Notes: a model not told the origin generated them from the letters alone. A DNA stretch of 64,000 bases from CALMEH01 sp031409875 (GCA_031409875.1 JANNYB010000158.1:1-64000); one strand, 5' to 3'; positions 50,744-58,793 are shown, counted from the first letter of the stretch. Program-made: numbers and translations.

Positions 50744-51835
50744 TTACTTCTCAACCTTAAAATCTTTCGGAGCAATAAAAAGTTCCGCCGAAGGTTCGCC
50801 GAGCTTGATGTTGACGAGCCGAAAAATCTGTTCGCCCGCAAGCGGATCAACGTGCCGCGAATAAACAATCATTTGCAAATCGGGCGAAAACCATTTTTCG
50901 GTAATTGCCAGAAGCGGTTTGTCATTGCCGATTTGTCCGGCGGGAATTTCAACCGTTGTGCGCGTGCCTTCGACCTTTACGCCTTCCAACATTTTTGAGC
51001 CGAGCGATTCGGTTTTGCCGTTGCGCGGTTCAAATTCGTTTTGCATCGGCGGATTTGCGGGTAAAGGATTTCGGCGCACGACTTTGCGATTGACATCAAT
51101 AAAGTAATTCATTTTGGCGACAAAATCATTGATGAAAATCAATTTTTGCGGTTCGCCGATTGAAACGCCGCCGATGTCTTCAAGCGTTTGTTCGCGGCGC
51201 GTTCTGCCAGCCGCATCACGGTAAATCGCGCCTTTTGATTGTTTTGTCGCGGTCGAACCGTCAAAAAGCCGTCGCGTATTTTCAATAATTATTTCAGCGG
51301 AAAAAGGCGCGTCTTTGACAAATTTATCACCGAAACGCATTTCCATTCCGAGAAATTGCGCGTTCGGTGAAGGTTTTTTATTTTCTTCGCGGCGTTGCGG
51401 TCTGACTTCGCCGAGTTCCGCATTATCAATTGCGCCGTCGTCGTTGCGGTCAATATCGGAAAATTTCCGATTGATTGATTCGTTAAATTCACTGCGCGAA
51501 ATGTCGGAATCTTCACGGTTCAGAAAAATAAACGGCGGAATAATCTGCGGCGGAAGTCGTTCGCCGTTAGTCGGTTTTGGCGGCAATTCGCTCTGTTCGA
51601 GAATGTTATTAGAATTTTTATCCCATTTTTTGAAAAAAACGTCTGCGCCGGAAACATATTCATCGAGTTCGATTTTGCCGTTTTTGTTGACATCAATTTG
51701 CTCGATCCATTCGGGGCGCGGCTGACGATTATTGTCTCCAAACGGCGGTTTTTCGCCGCGCGGACGCTGTGCGAAATTTAAGGCAGCACAGGAAAATAAT
51801 ATGATTGTAATATAAATAAAACTTTTGAATCTCAT
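50744..51835 (-). CDS. Exported EF-hand protein
   Basis: 363 residues from the ATG at 51835 (AGAGGT ribosome-binding site; a start six codons upstream is less likely). Signal peptide about 1-22 ('CAALNFAQ'). Three EF-hand-like loops follow: 'DVNKNGKIELDE', 'DKNSNNILEQSE' and 'DRNDDGAIDNAE' (about 43-150). The C-terminal 200 residues are a strand-rich domain I do not recognise ('IPAGQIGNDKPLLAITEKWF'). It is a calcium-responsive periplasmic or surface candidate inside a sigma-factor operon. Confidence 0.78.
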   Translation of the reverse strand: MRFKSFIYITIILFSCAALNFAQRPRGEKPPFGDNNRQPRPEWIEQIDVNKNGKIELDEYVSGADVFFKKWDKNSNNILEQSELPPKPTNGERLPPQIIPPFIFLNREDSDISRSEFNESINRKFSDIDRNDDGAIDNAELGEVRPQRREENKKPSPNAQFLGMEMRFGDKFVKDAPFSAEIIIENTRRLFDGSTATKQSKGAIYRDAAGRTRREQTLEDIGGVSIGEPQKLIFINDFVAKMNYFIDVNRKVVRRNPLPANPPMQNEFEPRNGKTESLGSKMLEGVKVEGTRTTVEIPAGQIGNDKPLLAITEKWFSPDLQMIVYSRHVDPLAGEQIFRLVNIKLGEPSAELFIAPKDFKVEK

Positions 51836-51868
51836 AACTTTACCTCTGAACAAAAATTACTCTGAACT

Positions 51869-52570
51869 TTATTGAACAAAACGAATTGCCCGCGCCAAGC
51901 CGTCGTCGCCGACAAGAATTTCGGCGTTGACGAGTTCCGTAGAATTTTGAACTTTCGTTGTAACGCCGAGCGTTACCATCATCGAACGCGGAACTTTGAC
52001 CTTCATAATTTGTCCGCTTTCAGCCGCCGGAGAATAATTGAGCGCGATAAAATCGGTTTTAATTTCTTCGGTTTTCGGTTGAACTTTTGTTTGATTAACC
52101 GAACGGTTTATGGGTTTTGTCGAAGCCGTCAAATGTTCATTGTTTTTTGATGAAACAAATTTTTTCGGAGAAGTTTTCGGCTTTGATTTAATTTCTGTAA
52201 TTTGTTCTTTCTCAACGGTTTGCGTTTCTTGAGCGATTTCTCGATTTCTAATTTTCGGCGTATTCGGAATTGAAATCCCGACTGCCTTAACTTCCGCAAG
52301 AATCTCTCCGCTGCGTGAATTTGAAAACAATAAAAGCCCGCAACAAACAACCAAAGCCACCGAAGCAAAAGCCGCAATACGCCAATCGAACCAAGTCGGA
52401 ATCCAACATCTGCGGCGATTTTCTTTGGCTTTTTTGATGTTGTGCTGAACATTCCACCAAAGATTCGGCGATTCGGCGATTTCCTCAATTTCATCTTTGC
52501 TCAAAACAGAATCTTTGACGATTTGCCGCAAGATTTGGTCGAGTTGCTCATCGGAAAATTTTTTGTTCAT
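51869..52570 (-). CDS. Single-pass membrane protein, probable anti-sigma factor
   Basis: 233 residues: an N-terminal cytoplasmic helical part (about 1-60, 'FSDEQLDQILRQIVKDSVLS'), one membrane helix (about 69-86, 'RIAAFASVALVVCCGLLLF') and a periplasmic tail. The tail has a Lys/Glu/Thr-rich linker and a folded end 'VPRSMMVTLGVTTKV'. No zinc-binding HxxxCxxC. First gene of the operon with the EF-hand and sigma genes, which suggests it anchors that sigma factor. This is inference from topology and position. Confidence 0.62.
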   Translation of the reverse strand: MNKKFSDEQLDQILRQIVKDSVLSKDEIEEIAESPNLWWNVQHNIKKAKENRRRCWIPTWFDWRIAAFASVALVVCCGLLLFSNSRSGEILAEVKAVGISIPNTPKIRNREIAQETQTVEKEQITEIKSKPKTSPKKFVSSKNNEHLTASTKPINRSVNQTKVQPKTEEIKTDFIALNYSPAAESGQIMKVKVPRSMMVTLGVTTKVQNSTELVNAEILVGDDGLARAIRFVQ

Positions 52571-52755
52571 TTTTTTGACTCCAAAATTAACTGCTCAATC
52601 ATACAGACGCACAAGGTGAAATTTAGGTTACAAATTTATCGGAAAAAATAAAAAAAATACAGAAGCCCGCACGAAAAAGATGCTTTCGCTTCTAATTGGT
52701 GCAGGCTCTTTTTAATTAAAATAAACTAATGTTATGACAATCTTGTTGAATTATT

Positions 52756-52953
52756 CATTACTGAGCGGTCTGAAAATTGTATAATTAAAAAATCGCTTAT
52801 TGTTCGCAACTTAATCAAGTGTTTTCTGTGTTTTCAGTGTCTTCAGTGGATAGAAAAATAAATCTATCCACTGAAGACACTGAAAACACGGAAGAAAACG
52901 GAAACGTGGCGGTCATTGATGTGTCCTATCAATTTCCGTGCCGCTCAGTAATG
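52756..52953. mobile_element. MITE, copy 3 (198 bp, 9-bp target duplication)
   Basis: Nearly identical to copy 1 along its length, with ends CATTACTGAGCGG and complement. The flanks 52747-52755 and 52954-52962 are both TGAATTATT. The right duplication overlaps the terC stop codon (52961-52963). Confidence 0.92.
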
Positions 52954-52960
52954 TGAATTA

Positions 52961-53938
52961 TTAGACTTTTTCTAAAGTTTTTGCTTTCGCAGGAAAAATC
53001 AAAGAAGCAATTACCGAGAGCAAAATCGTTCCTAAAATAATGCCGAGCGACCAAGTTATCGGAAAATGTCCGCCATACATCGGATTTAACCAAACCATTT
53101 TTAAGCCGACGAACACCAGCACAATCGCCAAACCGTATTTCAAAAGATAAAATTTAGTGATGACTCCGGCGAGCATAAAATACATCGAGCGCAAGCCCAT
53201 AATCGCAAAAATGTTTGATGTAAAAACGATTAAAGGTTCATCCGTAATCGAAAAAATTGCCGGAACGCTGTCAACTGCAAAGATAATATCGGTTGCTTCC
53301 AAAAATAAAAGCGCGATAAAAAGCGGTGTCGCGTGGCGCACGCCGTCTTTCATCACAAAAAAACTTTTGCCGTCAATTTCGGTTGAAACGGGCATAATTT
53401 TCTTGAAAATTCGTATCAAAAAATTCTTTTCCGGCTCGATTTCTTCCGAACTTGAAAAAAACATTTTAATTCCCGTAATAATCAAAAATGCGCCGAACAC
53501 ATAAATAATCCAATGAAATTGCATCAACGCCGAACCGAGCGCGATAAAAATTGCGCGGAAAATCAACGCCCCTAAAATGCCGTAGAACAAAACGCGGTGT
53601 TTATATTTTGCGGGAATGCCGAAATAGCTGAAAACCAGCACGAAAACGAAAATATTATCAATCGAAAGCGAATATTCGAGAATATATCCGGTCAAGAATT
53701 CAAGCCCGACTTCGCGCCCGATTTCCGCGCCGAACTTACCGGAAGCGTATTGATAAAAAAGAAAGTTGAAGATGAGCGCAAGCGTTACCCAGACGATGCT
53801 CCAGATAGTTGCTTCTTTAAACGAAACAACGTGCGCTTTGCGATTGAAAACGCCCAAATCGAGCGCAAGCATTATAAAAACAAATATTAAAAATCCGCCG
53901 TAAAACCACCAGTAATCGGCGAAAGGGAATAGATTCAT
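52961..53938 (-). CDS. TerC/Alx-family membrane protein
   Basis: About 325 residues from the ATG at 53938, chosen because GGAGG lies nine bases upstream; a start 15 codons earlier would fall in the leader. Eight to nine membrane helices carry the TerC acidic motifs 'LDLGVFNRKAH' near 25 and 'YSLSIDNIFVFVLVFSYF' near 75, plus 'FAVDSVPAIFSIT' near 215. The family exports metal ions, chiefly manganese. A yybP-ykoY riboswitch in its leader supports manganese control. The stop overlaps the target duplication of MITE copy 3. Confidence 0.92.
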   Translation of the reverse strand: MNLFPFADYWWFYGGFLIFVFIMLALDLGVFNRKAHVVSFKEATIWSIVWVTLALIFNFLFYQYASGKFGAEIGREVGLEFLTGYILEYSLSIDNIFVFVLVFSYFGIPAKYKHRVLFYGILGALIFRAIFIALGSALMQFHWIIYVFGAFLIITGIKMFFSSSEEIEPEKNFLIRIFKKIMPVSTEIDGKSFFVMKDGVRHATPLFIALLFLEATDIIFAVDSVPAIFSITDEPLIVFTSNIFAIMGLRSMYFMLAGVITKFYLLKYGLAIVLVFVGLKMVWLNPMYGGHFPITWSLGIILGTILLSVIASLIFPAKAKTLEKV

Positions 53939-53947
53939 TGTAAAATT

Positions 53948-53985
53948 CCTCCAAAAGTTTGCAAAAGAAAAAGCCTTCTGCAAAC
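53948..53985 (-). promoter_or_regulatory. terC ribosome-binding site and adjacent hairpin
   Basis: Shine-Dalgarno GGAGG (53948-53952, minus strand) with a hairpin (53958-53985, GTTTGCA...TGCAAAC type) just upstream. Together with the riboswitch this is the likely expression platform. Confidence 0.5.
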
Positions 53986-53999
53986 GAAAAAAATCATTC

Positions 54000-54108
54000 G
54001 TCGCAAAAGGTCTCGATATTTGCTCGACTGAACCGAATCGTTTTCGACATAAACGATTGTATTGACGGCATCAGTCAACCACTTTTGGCTATCTACTCCC
54101 CTTATAAA
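54000..54108 (-). ncRNA. yybP-ykoY manganese riboswitch upstream of terC
   Basis: On the minus strand the leader contains AAGGGGAGTAG (about 54097-54107) and, about 80 bases later, CGAGACCTTTTGC (54005-54017). These are the two conserved, manganese-binding loop sequences of the yybP-ykoY class. The spacing and the terC gene downstream both fit the class. Confidence 0.82.
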
Positions 54109-54152
54109 TTGTCATTTTTAGATTACCAAATCATTACTTTTTAGTCAAGTTT

Positions 54153-54302
54153 CGACTGGAGCGCAAGCGTCCCCGCTTGCAATGAGTGTTTGCTTCAAAC
54201 GCGAAAAAGCGTTCGGATTAAATTCAAGTTGACTGAAAGCAAACGTCGTTACACCGCTGAAAAACGCGGCGTTTGCAAGCGGGGACGCTTGCGCTCCAGT
54301 CG
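54153..54302. repeat. 150-bp palindromic element with perfect 30-bp arms
   Basis: Arms 54153-54182 and 54273-54302 (CGACTGGAGCGCAAGCGTCC and on) are exact complements. The centre holds further short inverted repeats around AAACGCGAAAAAGCGTT. Located between the terC leader and rnj. Confidence 0.92.
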
Positions 54303-54341
54303 GTTTTCCGTTTCACCGATTGTCGTAAATTGATGGAAATC

Positions 54342-54350
54342 TGATATACT
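54342..54350 (+). promoter_or_regulatory. Possible extended -10 promoter element for rnj
   Basis: TGATATACT, an extended -10 box with a good TATACT core, 38 bases before the rnj start. The -35 (TTGTCG, 19-bp spacing) is poor. Confidence 0.35.
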
Positions 54351-54387
54351 AAATGGTTATAATTATTGAGAAAAGGAAATTTAAAAA

Positions 54388-56049
54388 GTGAATAAAATAG
54401 AAATTATACCTCTTGGCGGCATCGGCGAATTCGGGATGAATTGTATGGGAATTAAGTGCGGCGACGAGATGATTGTCGTTGACGCGGGAATGGGTTTTCC
54501 CGAAGAAACGCCTTATGGTGTTGATATTTCAATACCGAATTTTGATTTTTTGGAAAATTATCGGGATGATTTGACCGCATTAATCTTGACGCACGGACAC
54601 GAAGATCACATCGGCGCGTTGCCGTATATTTTGAAAAAATTTAATCTTCCGGTTTATGCTTCGCGCTTTACTGCCGCGCTTGCGGATAAAAAATTAGAAG
54701 AACATCGAATGGTCGAATCAACGCTCGTGCATCGCGTCGAACCGAATGATATTGCGAAAATCGGTAATTTTGAAATCGAATTTATCCACGCTTCGCATTC
54801 GCTTGTTGATTGTTTTTCGTTGGCAATAAAAACGCCGCTCGGAACAATAATTCACACCGGCGATTATAAAATTGACGACACACCCGTTATCGGCAAACCT
54901 TATGATTTAGACACTTTAGCGAAATACGGCGACGAAGGCGTTTTAGCACTTTTGGCAGATTCGACAAACGCCACCGTTCCGGGCAGAACGCCTTCGGAAC
55001 GCGCGGTTATTCCGGCTTTTGAAGAAATTTTCGCCGAAGCGCAAGGACGAATTTTTGTTTCGACATTTTCGTCTTCGATGCACCGTTTGCAGATAATTTT
55101 CGATGTTGCCAAAGAATTCGATAAAAAAGTTTGCGTTCTCGGACGCTCGATGGTGAAAAATATCGAGATTGCGGGTGACCTCGGCATTATCAAAATCGCG
55201 CCGAATGTGATGGTCGGTATGGGCGAAGCGCGGAGTTTGGACGATGACCAAATCGTCTATCTCGTTACAGGTTCGCAAGGCGAAAATCGCGCTGCGCTGT
55301 GGAATTTGGCGACCGGAACTTATAAAGGAATGGAAATCACGAAAGGCGACACAGTTGTTTTATCGGCGCGAATTATTCCCGGCAACGACAAAGCAATTTC
55401 GCGTTTAATCGGACATCTCTATAAACGCGGCGCAAACATTATCGAAGAAAAACGCCGTCTGATCCACGTTTCGGGACACGCTTCGCAGGAAGATATAAAA
55501 ATTATGGTCGAAACGGCTCGCCCAAAATATCTTATCCCGATTCACGGTGAATATCGGATGCTTTTCCGCCACAAAGAATATGTCAAAAACCACGTCGAAG
55601 GCTACACGGACGACAATATTATCTTGATCGAAAACGGAGATATGCTCGAATTTGACGATTACGGCGCAAGAATCGTCGAACATAAACAACTGCACAGCAC
55701 GTTTATTGACGAAGAATCTCTGGGCGAAATCGAATACGACATCATCCGCGAACGCAAAAGACTCGCTTACGGCGGCTCCGTTTCGCTCGTCGTTCCGTTC
55801 GACAAAAAATTAAAAAAACTCGCCGGCGAACCGAAAATCTCGTTCCAAGGCGTTGCCGGAATTGATTTAGCCAACGGCATCGGCTTGAGCGCACGGAAAA
55901 CAATCGCCGAAGCCGTCGAAGCAATGACCGTCGCGCAAATCTCCGATGTCAATGTTTTACAAGAAACTCTGCGCGTTCATTTGAAAAGATTTTTACAAAA
56001 AGAAACCGGCACGAAACCGGTGATTGTTACGACGATTGTTGAAGTTTAA
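54388..56049 (+). CDS. rnj: Ribonuclease J
   Basis: A 553-residue metallo-beta-lactamase-fold RNase with 5' exo- and endonuclease activity in mRNA decay. The metal motif is 'THGHEDHIGALPY' near residue 71, followed by 'LVDCFSLAIKTPLGTIIHTGD' and a beta-CASP region ('STFSSSMHRLQ' and 'ALWNLATGTY'). It starts at GTG with AAAGGAAATTT upstream. The last C-terminal domain is present. The TAA stop is part of the 8-bp target duplication of the element that follows. Confidence 0.93.
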   Translation: MNKIEIIPLGGIGEFGMNCMGIKCGDEMIVVDAGMGFPEETPYGVDISIPNFDFLENYRDDLTALILTHGHEDHIGALPYILKKFNLPVYASRFTAALADKKLEEHRMVESTLVHRVEPNDIAKIGNFEIEFIHASHSLVDCFSLAIKTPLGTIIHTGDYKIDDTPVIGKPYDLDTLAKYGDEGVLALLADSTNATVPGRTPSERAVIPAFEEIFAEAQGRIFVSTFSSSMHRLQIIFDVAKEFDKKVCVLGRSMVKNIEIAGDLGIIKIAPNVMVGMGEARSLDDDQIVYLVTGSQGENRAALWNLATGTYKGMEITKGDTVVLSARIIPGNDKAISRLIGHLYKRGANIIEEKRRLIHVSGHASQEDIKIMVETARPKYLIPIHGEYRMLFRHKEYVKNHVEGYTDDNIILIENGDMLEFDDYGARIVEHKQLHSTFIDEESLGEIEYDIIRERKRLAYGGSVSLVVPFDKKLKKLAGEPKISFQGVAGIDLANGIGLSARKTIAEAVEAMTVAQISDVNVLQETLRVHLKRFLQKETGTKPVIVTTIVEV

Positions 56050-56054
56050 AATTT

Positions 56055-56469
56055 GGTAGTGAACTAAAAGTAATGCTTTATAAATTGCCACTAGCTTCAG
56101 CTAGTGGTTAGTTTTGAAAAGCCAATCGGCTTTAGCCGAATATCTGTAAAAAGATAAAATCCTTATCGCTTTAGCGCAAATTAGGCTAAAGCCAATCGGA
56201 ATTTTATTTTTCTTAAATTCGGCTAAAGCCTTGTTCATAGATTTGCTGTCCACTAGCTGAAGCTAGTGGCAATTAATCAAAGCATTACAAGTAAGTAAGT
56301 GGACAGAATTATTTTTAAGTTTTGAGTCCCGCCTGGCACAAGCCCGGGCATTTCGCCAGCGAAGCGCGGCGAAATGAAGAAGCCGACTAAAGTCGGGACT
56401 CAGAACACGCGCCAAATATTTTTAATTTAATTCTGTCCACTTACTTAACATTACTTTTAGTTGACTACC
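56055..56469. mobile_element. 415-bp nested palindromic element with 8-bp target duplication
   Basis: The 21-bp ends GGTAGTGAACTAAAAGTAATG (56055) and their complement (56449-56469) differ at one base. The flanks 56047-56054 and 56470-56477 are both TAAAATTT. Inside are two side-by-side palindromes: one with TTGCCACTAGCTTCAGCTAG arms (about 56085-56270) and one with TAAGTAAGTGGACAGAATTA arms (about 56294-56447). CATTAC occurs on both sides of the second, as if it had inserted into the first element. Confidence 0.82.
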
Positions 56470-56480
56470 TAAAATTTAAC

Positions 56481-56945
56481 TCAAGGATAATTATTCGGAT
56501 TTTCAACCGCTAAACCTTCGGCTTGGGCGGCGGTGTTTAATTCCGTGTCCGCCGAAACCAAAATCAGAGGCGGCAAATTATTTGAAATTCTCTCGTCGTT
56601 TGCCTCCAAAGCCGTTGCCAGTTGAACTGCATCATATCCGCGCAAGACGTGTTTTGTCGCTAAACTCATTGCAAACGACACAAGCAGAGGCGTTATTTCA
56701 ACCGTCCAATAATTGTTCGTTAAATCGTGCTGAAAAGCGGCAATCGCATTTTGAGAATCGGCGGCGGTGATGCTTCCATTTTTCAATCTTCTGGCAAATG
56801 CCGCAACGACTTCGACTCGTGTGATGCGCCCCAACAAAACAACATTGCCGCTTTGTAAATCAGCCAAACCGTCAACAAAATTCGAGCCGATTTCGTTCAC
56901 ATAGCGTTTGACAATCGCGCTACTGTCAAAGAAAAATCCTCTCAC
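56481..56945 (-). CDS. PIN-domain toxin (VapC-like)
   Basis: A 154-residue PIN-domain protein. It begins 'MRGFFFDSSAIVKRYVNE' with the first catalytic aspartate (D7), and later has 'RGYDAVQLATAL' and 'LVSADTELNTAAQ' for the other acidic residues. This is the normal set for a VapC RNase, which typically cuts tRNA or rRNA. It overlaps its presumed antitoxin by one base. The stop lies three bases past the target duplication of the 415-bp element. Confidence 0.85.
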   Translation of the reverse strand: MRGFFFDSSAIVKRYVNEIGSNFVDGLADLQSGNVVLLGRITRVEVVAAFARRLKNGSITAADSQNAIAAFQHDLTNNYWTVEITPLLVSFAMSLATKHVLRGYDAVQLATALEANDERISNNLPPLILVSADTELNTAAQAEGLAVENPNNYP

Positions 56946-57214
56946 TAACCACGCTCCTTTATAATAGTTTCGGAAAGCGGTTCGCCTTTTATTTCGATTC
57001 GCTTAAAGTTTCGGCGCAATTCATCGTCAGGAAGGCGAAGCGGAATTTCCGTTACCAAACCTTTCTGCCTCAAACCATTGACAAACTTTTTTTCCTGAAA
57101 ATCTAAATCGCTTTGTCGGGCTAGATTTAATTGCTCGTTCAACTCCTGAAAAACCTGACTCTTTTCCCCAAGCGGCATTTTTTGTATTTCACTTAAAACT
57201 TCTGTCGTTGTCAT
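56945..57214 (-). CDS. Putative antitoxin of the PIN-domain toxin
   Basis: An 89-residue charged helical protein ('MTTTEVLSEIQKMPLGEKSQ', 'DDELRRNFKRIEIKGEPLSE'). It is encoded just before, and overlapping by one base, the PIN toxin gene. This toxin-antitoxin arrangement is the main evidence; the N-terminus lacks an obvious AbrB or RHH motif. The C-terminal half 'RLPDDELRRNFKRI' is a plausible toxin-binding segment. Confidence 0.68.
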   Translation of the reverse strand: MTTTEVLSEIQKMPLGEKSQVFQELNEQLNLARQSDLDFQEKKFVNGLRQKGLVTEIPLRLPDDELRRNFKRIEIKGEPLSETIIKERG

Positions 57215-57262
57215 TGATTTTTACCTCTGCTCATATTTTATCACGATTGGAAGGCTTGAGAT

Positions 57263-57343
57263 GACGTGGGGCGAAACCGCCACCGCGCAACTCCGAGTTC
57301 ACCAAAAACCTCGATAACAAAGTCGCTGTTTCGCCCTCACGTC
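57263..57343. repeat. Inverted repeat upstream of the antitoxin gene
   Basis: GACGTGGGGCGAAAC (57263-57277) and GTTTCGCCCTCACGTC (57328-57343) pair with one bulge. The 50-base loop has no coding frame of note. This is the only distinctive feature of the 185-bp gap. Confidence 0.65.
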
Positions 57344-57399
57344 CATTGAATTGTTCGACGGCGCGTTAATTTAAATCGAGATTGCTTAAGGAAATTTCT

Positions 57400-57540
57400 C
57401 TACACTTTGCCTTTGCCATTGCAAACCGTGCATTTACCTGTGCCACCGCATCTGTCACAACCTGATATAAGACCTTTTCTACCACTTCCATTACACTTCG
57501 AGCAGTTTCCTGTTCCTTTACAACCTTTACATTCTTCCAT
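57400..57540 (-). CDS. Stand-alone DnaJ-type zinc-finger mini-protein
   Basis: A 46-residue protein from the ATG at 57540, chosen because AAAGGAGAATACGAAA lies directly upstream. It is four CxxCxGxG-like units ('CKGCKGTG', 'CSKCNGSG', 'CDRCGGTG' and 'CTVCNGKG'), the cysteine-rich zinc-binding domain of DnaJ without a J-domain or substrate domain. It probably binds two zinc ions. The partner is unknown. It follows the 57584 gene on the same strand. Confidence 0.75.
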   Translation of the reverse strand: MEECKGCKGTGNCSKCNGSGRKGLISGCDRCGGTGKCTVCNGKGKV

Positions 57541-57583
57541 TTTCGTATTCTCCTTTATTCTGAGTTTATAATGAAATTTTAGG

Positions 57584-58429
57584 TTAACTATAAATTTCAC
57601 AACCAACTAATTTTTGGTTTACTAATTTACCGCGAGCCTCCAATATAAGCAAATTACTTGTTGCATTTAGCTTGGAAGTTCGAGCAAATATATAAAAAAT
57701 GTCATCTTCATCTAATTCATCTAAATAATCTTCTGCACTTTTCGCACTCCGAAACATATCTTTAGCTTCGGAAATTTTACCTGCCTCGGCATAATTTATC
57801 CCTAAGCAAAAAAAGAGTGATGGCAAGCTGACTTTAAGAGAACGAATCAATTCTACTTTTTCCATTAAATAAGATATAGCGGCATCGTTTCCATTTTTCC
57901 TTTTTATGTAGGAGTTTTGAAATCCCCAAACCAGATCTAGCTTGAGAAGGTCAGCCTGAATTTCTTCGTCACTAAAGACTAGGTTTCCTAATTTTGAATC
58001 TAAAAGGACAGCTTTTTCTAGTTCGTTGACAGCCGCAGCTAATGTTGGAAGAGTGTGCAACCCCGCTTTTTTTATATTTCGACCTTGTGACGCAAAAGCT
58101 CTTTCATGATGATAAGTTCCAGAACCCGCAAAAAGACTATTTGCCAAGCGGTAATGACAATACACCTCGTTTCTTCCACTGAGTCCCTGACCTAATGCTA
58201 ATCTAATTTTTCCACTAAGTCCCTGACCTAATGCTTGTTTGAATAGTTTAATTGCTTTCTGATGTGTTTTCCAGTCAAAACTATCTCCTCCCATAGCTGA
58301 AACTTTAACACCAGCTATAAGGTTACATGCCTCATCTAAAAGTTTTTCAGCATGTTGTGTTGAATCAGATTTTTTTTCGGAAGCAGAAGTAGAATCGCCG
58401 CTACCGAAAAGTGATTTAAAAAAGCCCAT
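57584..58429 (-). CDS. Hypothetical TPR-like protein
   Basis: A 281-residue cytoplasmic helical protein. The N-terminus 'MGFFKSLFGSGDSTSASEKK' is an amphipathic head with a Ser-rich linker, and 'AISYLMEKVELIRSL' and 'CLGINYAEAGKISEAKDMFR' look like tetratricopeptide helices. A 12-residue tandem duplication occurs at about 69-87 ('LGQGLSGKIRLALGQGLSG'), from a 36-base DNA duplication. AAAGGAGATAAT precedes the start. Function unknown. It may be co-transcribed with the zinc-finger mini-protein downstream. Confidence 0.7.
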   Translation of the reverse strand: MGFFKSLFGSGDSTSASEKKSDSTQHAEKLLDEACNLIAGVKVSAMGGDSFDWKTHQKAIKLFKQALGQGLSGKIRLALGQGLSGRNEVYCHYRLANSLFAGSGTYHHERAFASQGRNIKKAGLHTLPTLAAAVNELEKAVLLDSKLGNLVFSDEEIQADLLKLDLVWGFQNSYIKRKNGNDAAISYLMEKVELIRSLKVSLPSLFFCLGINYAEAGKISEAKDMFRSAKSAEDYLDELDEDDIFYIFARTSKLNATSNLLILEARGKLVNQKLVGCEIYS

Positions 58430-58507
58430 ATTATCTCCTTTAAAATTAAATAATGTAACTTCGATGAGTCAGGGAAGCCGTCGAACTAATGATTATGCCG
58501 AACCATT

Positions 58508-58615
58508 CGGCATAACACGCTTATTCGGGAGTTATGCAGATTGATTCGGTATAACACGCTTATTTGTGTGTTATACGGATTGATTCGGCATAACTCCCTA
58601 ATATGCAGATTGATT
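58508..58615. repeat. Tandem 39-bp repeat
   Basis: Units 58508-58546, 58547-58585 and a partial 58586-58615, each starting CGG(C/T)ATAAC and ending ATTGATT. Units contain internal inverted repeats. The surrounding 364-bp gap (58430-58793) holds nothing else recognised. Confidence 0.78.
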
Positions 58616-58793
58616 ATAAACCAAATTTTTGGAATTGCAAAAAAAATATGGATACGCCAAAACGAAAAAAAATTAACCGAAATTATTGAAATGCTCGCGT
58701 TGAAGTTGCGTCCGAAATTTTTTTGTTTGTTTCTTTGCGACAATAAATTCTGATTGTTACGATGATTATTGAAGTTTAATTTAATGTGTTGAA

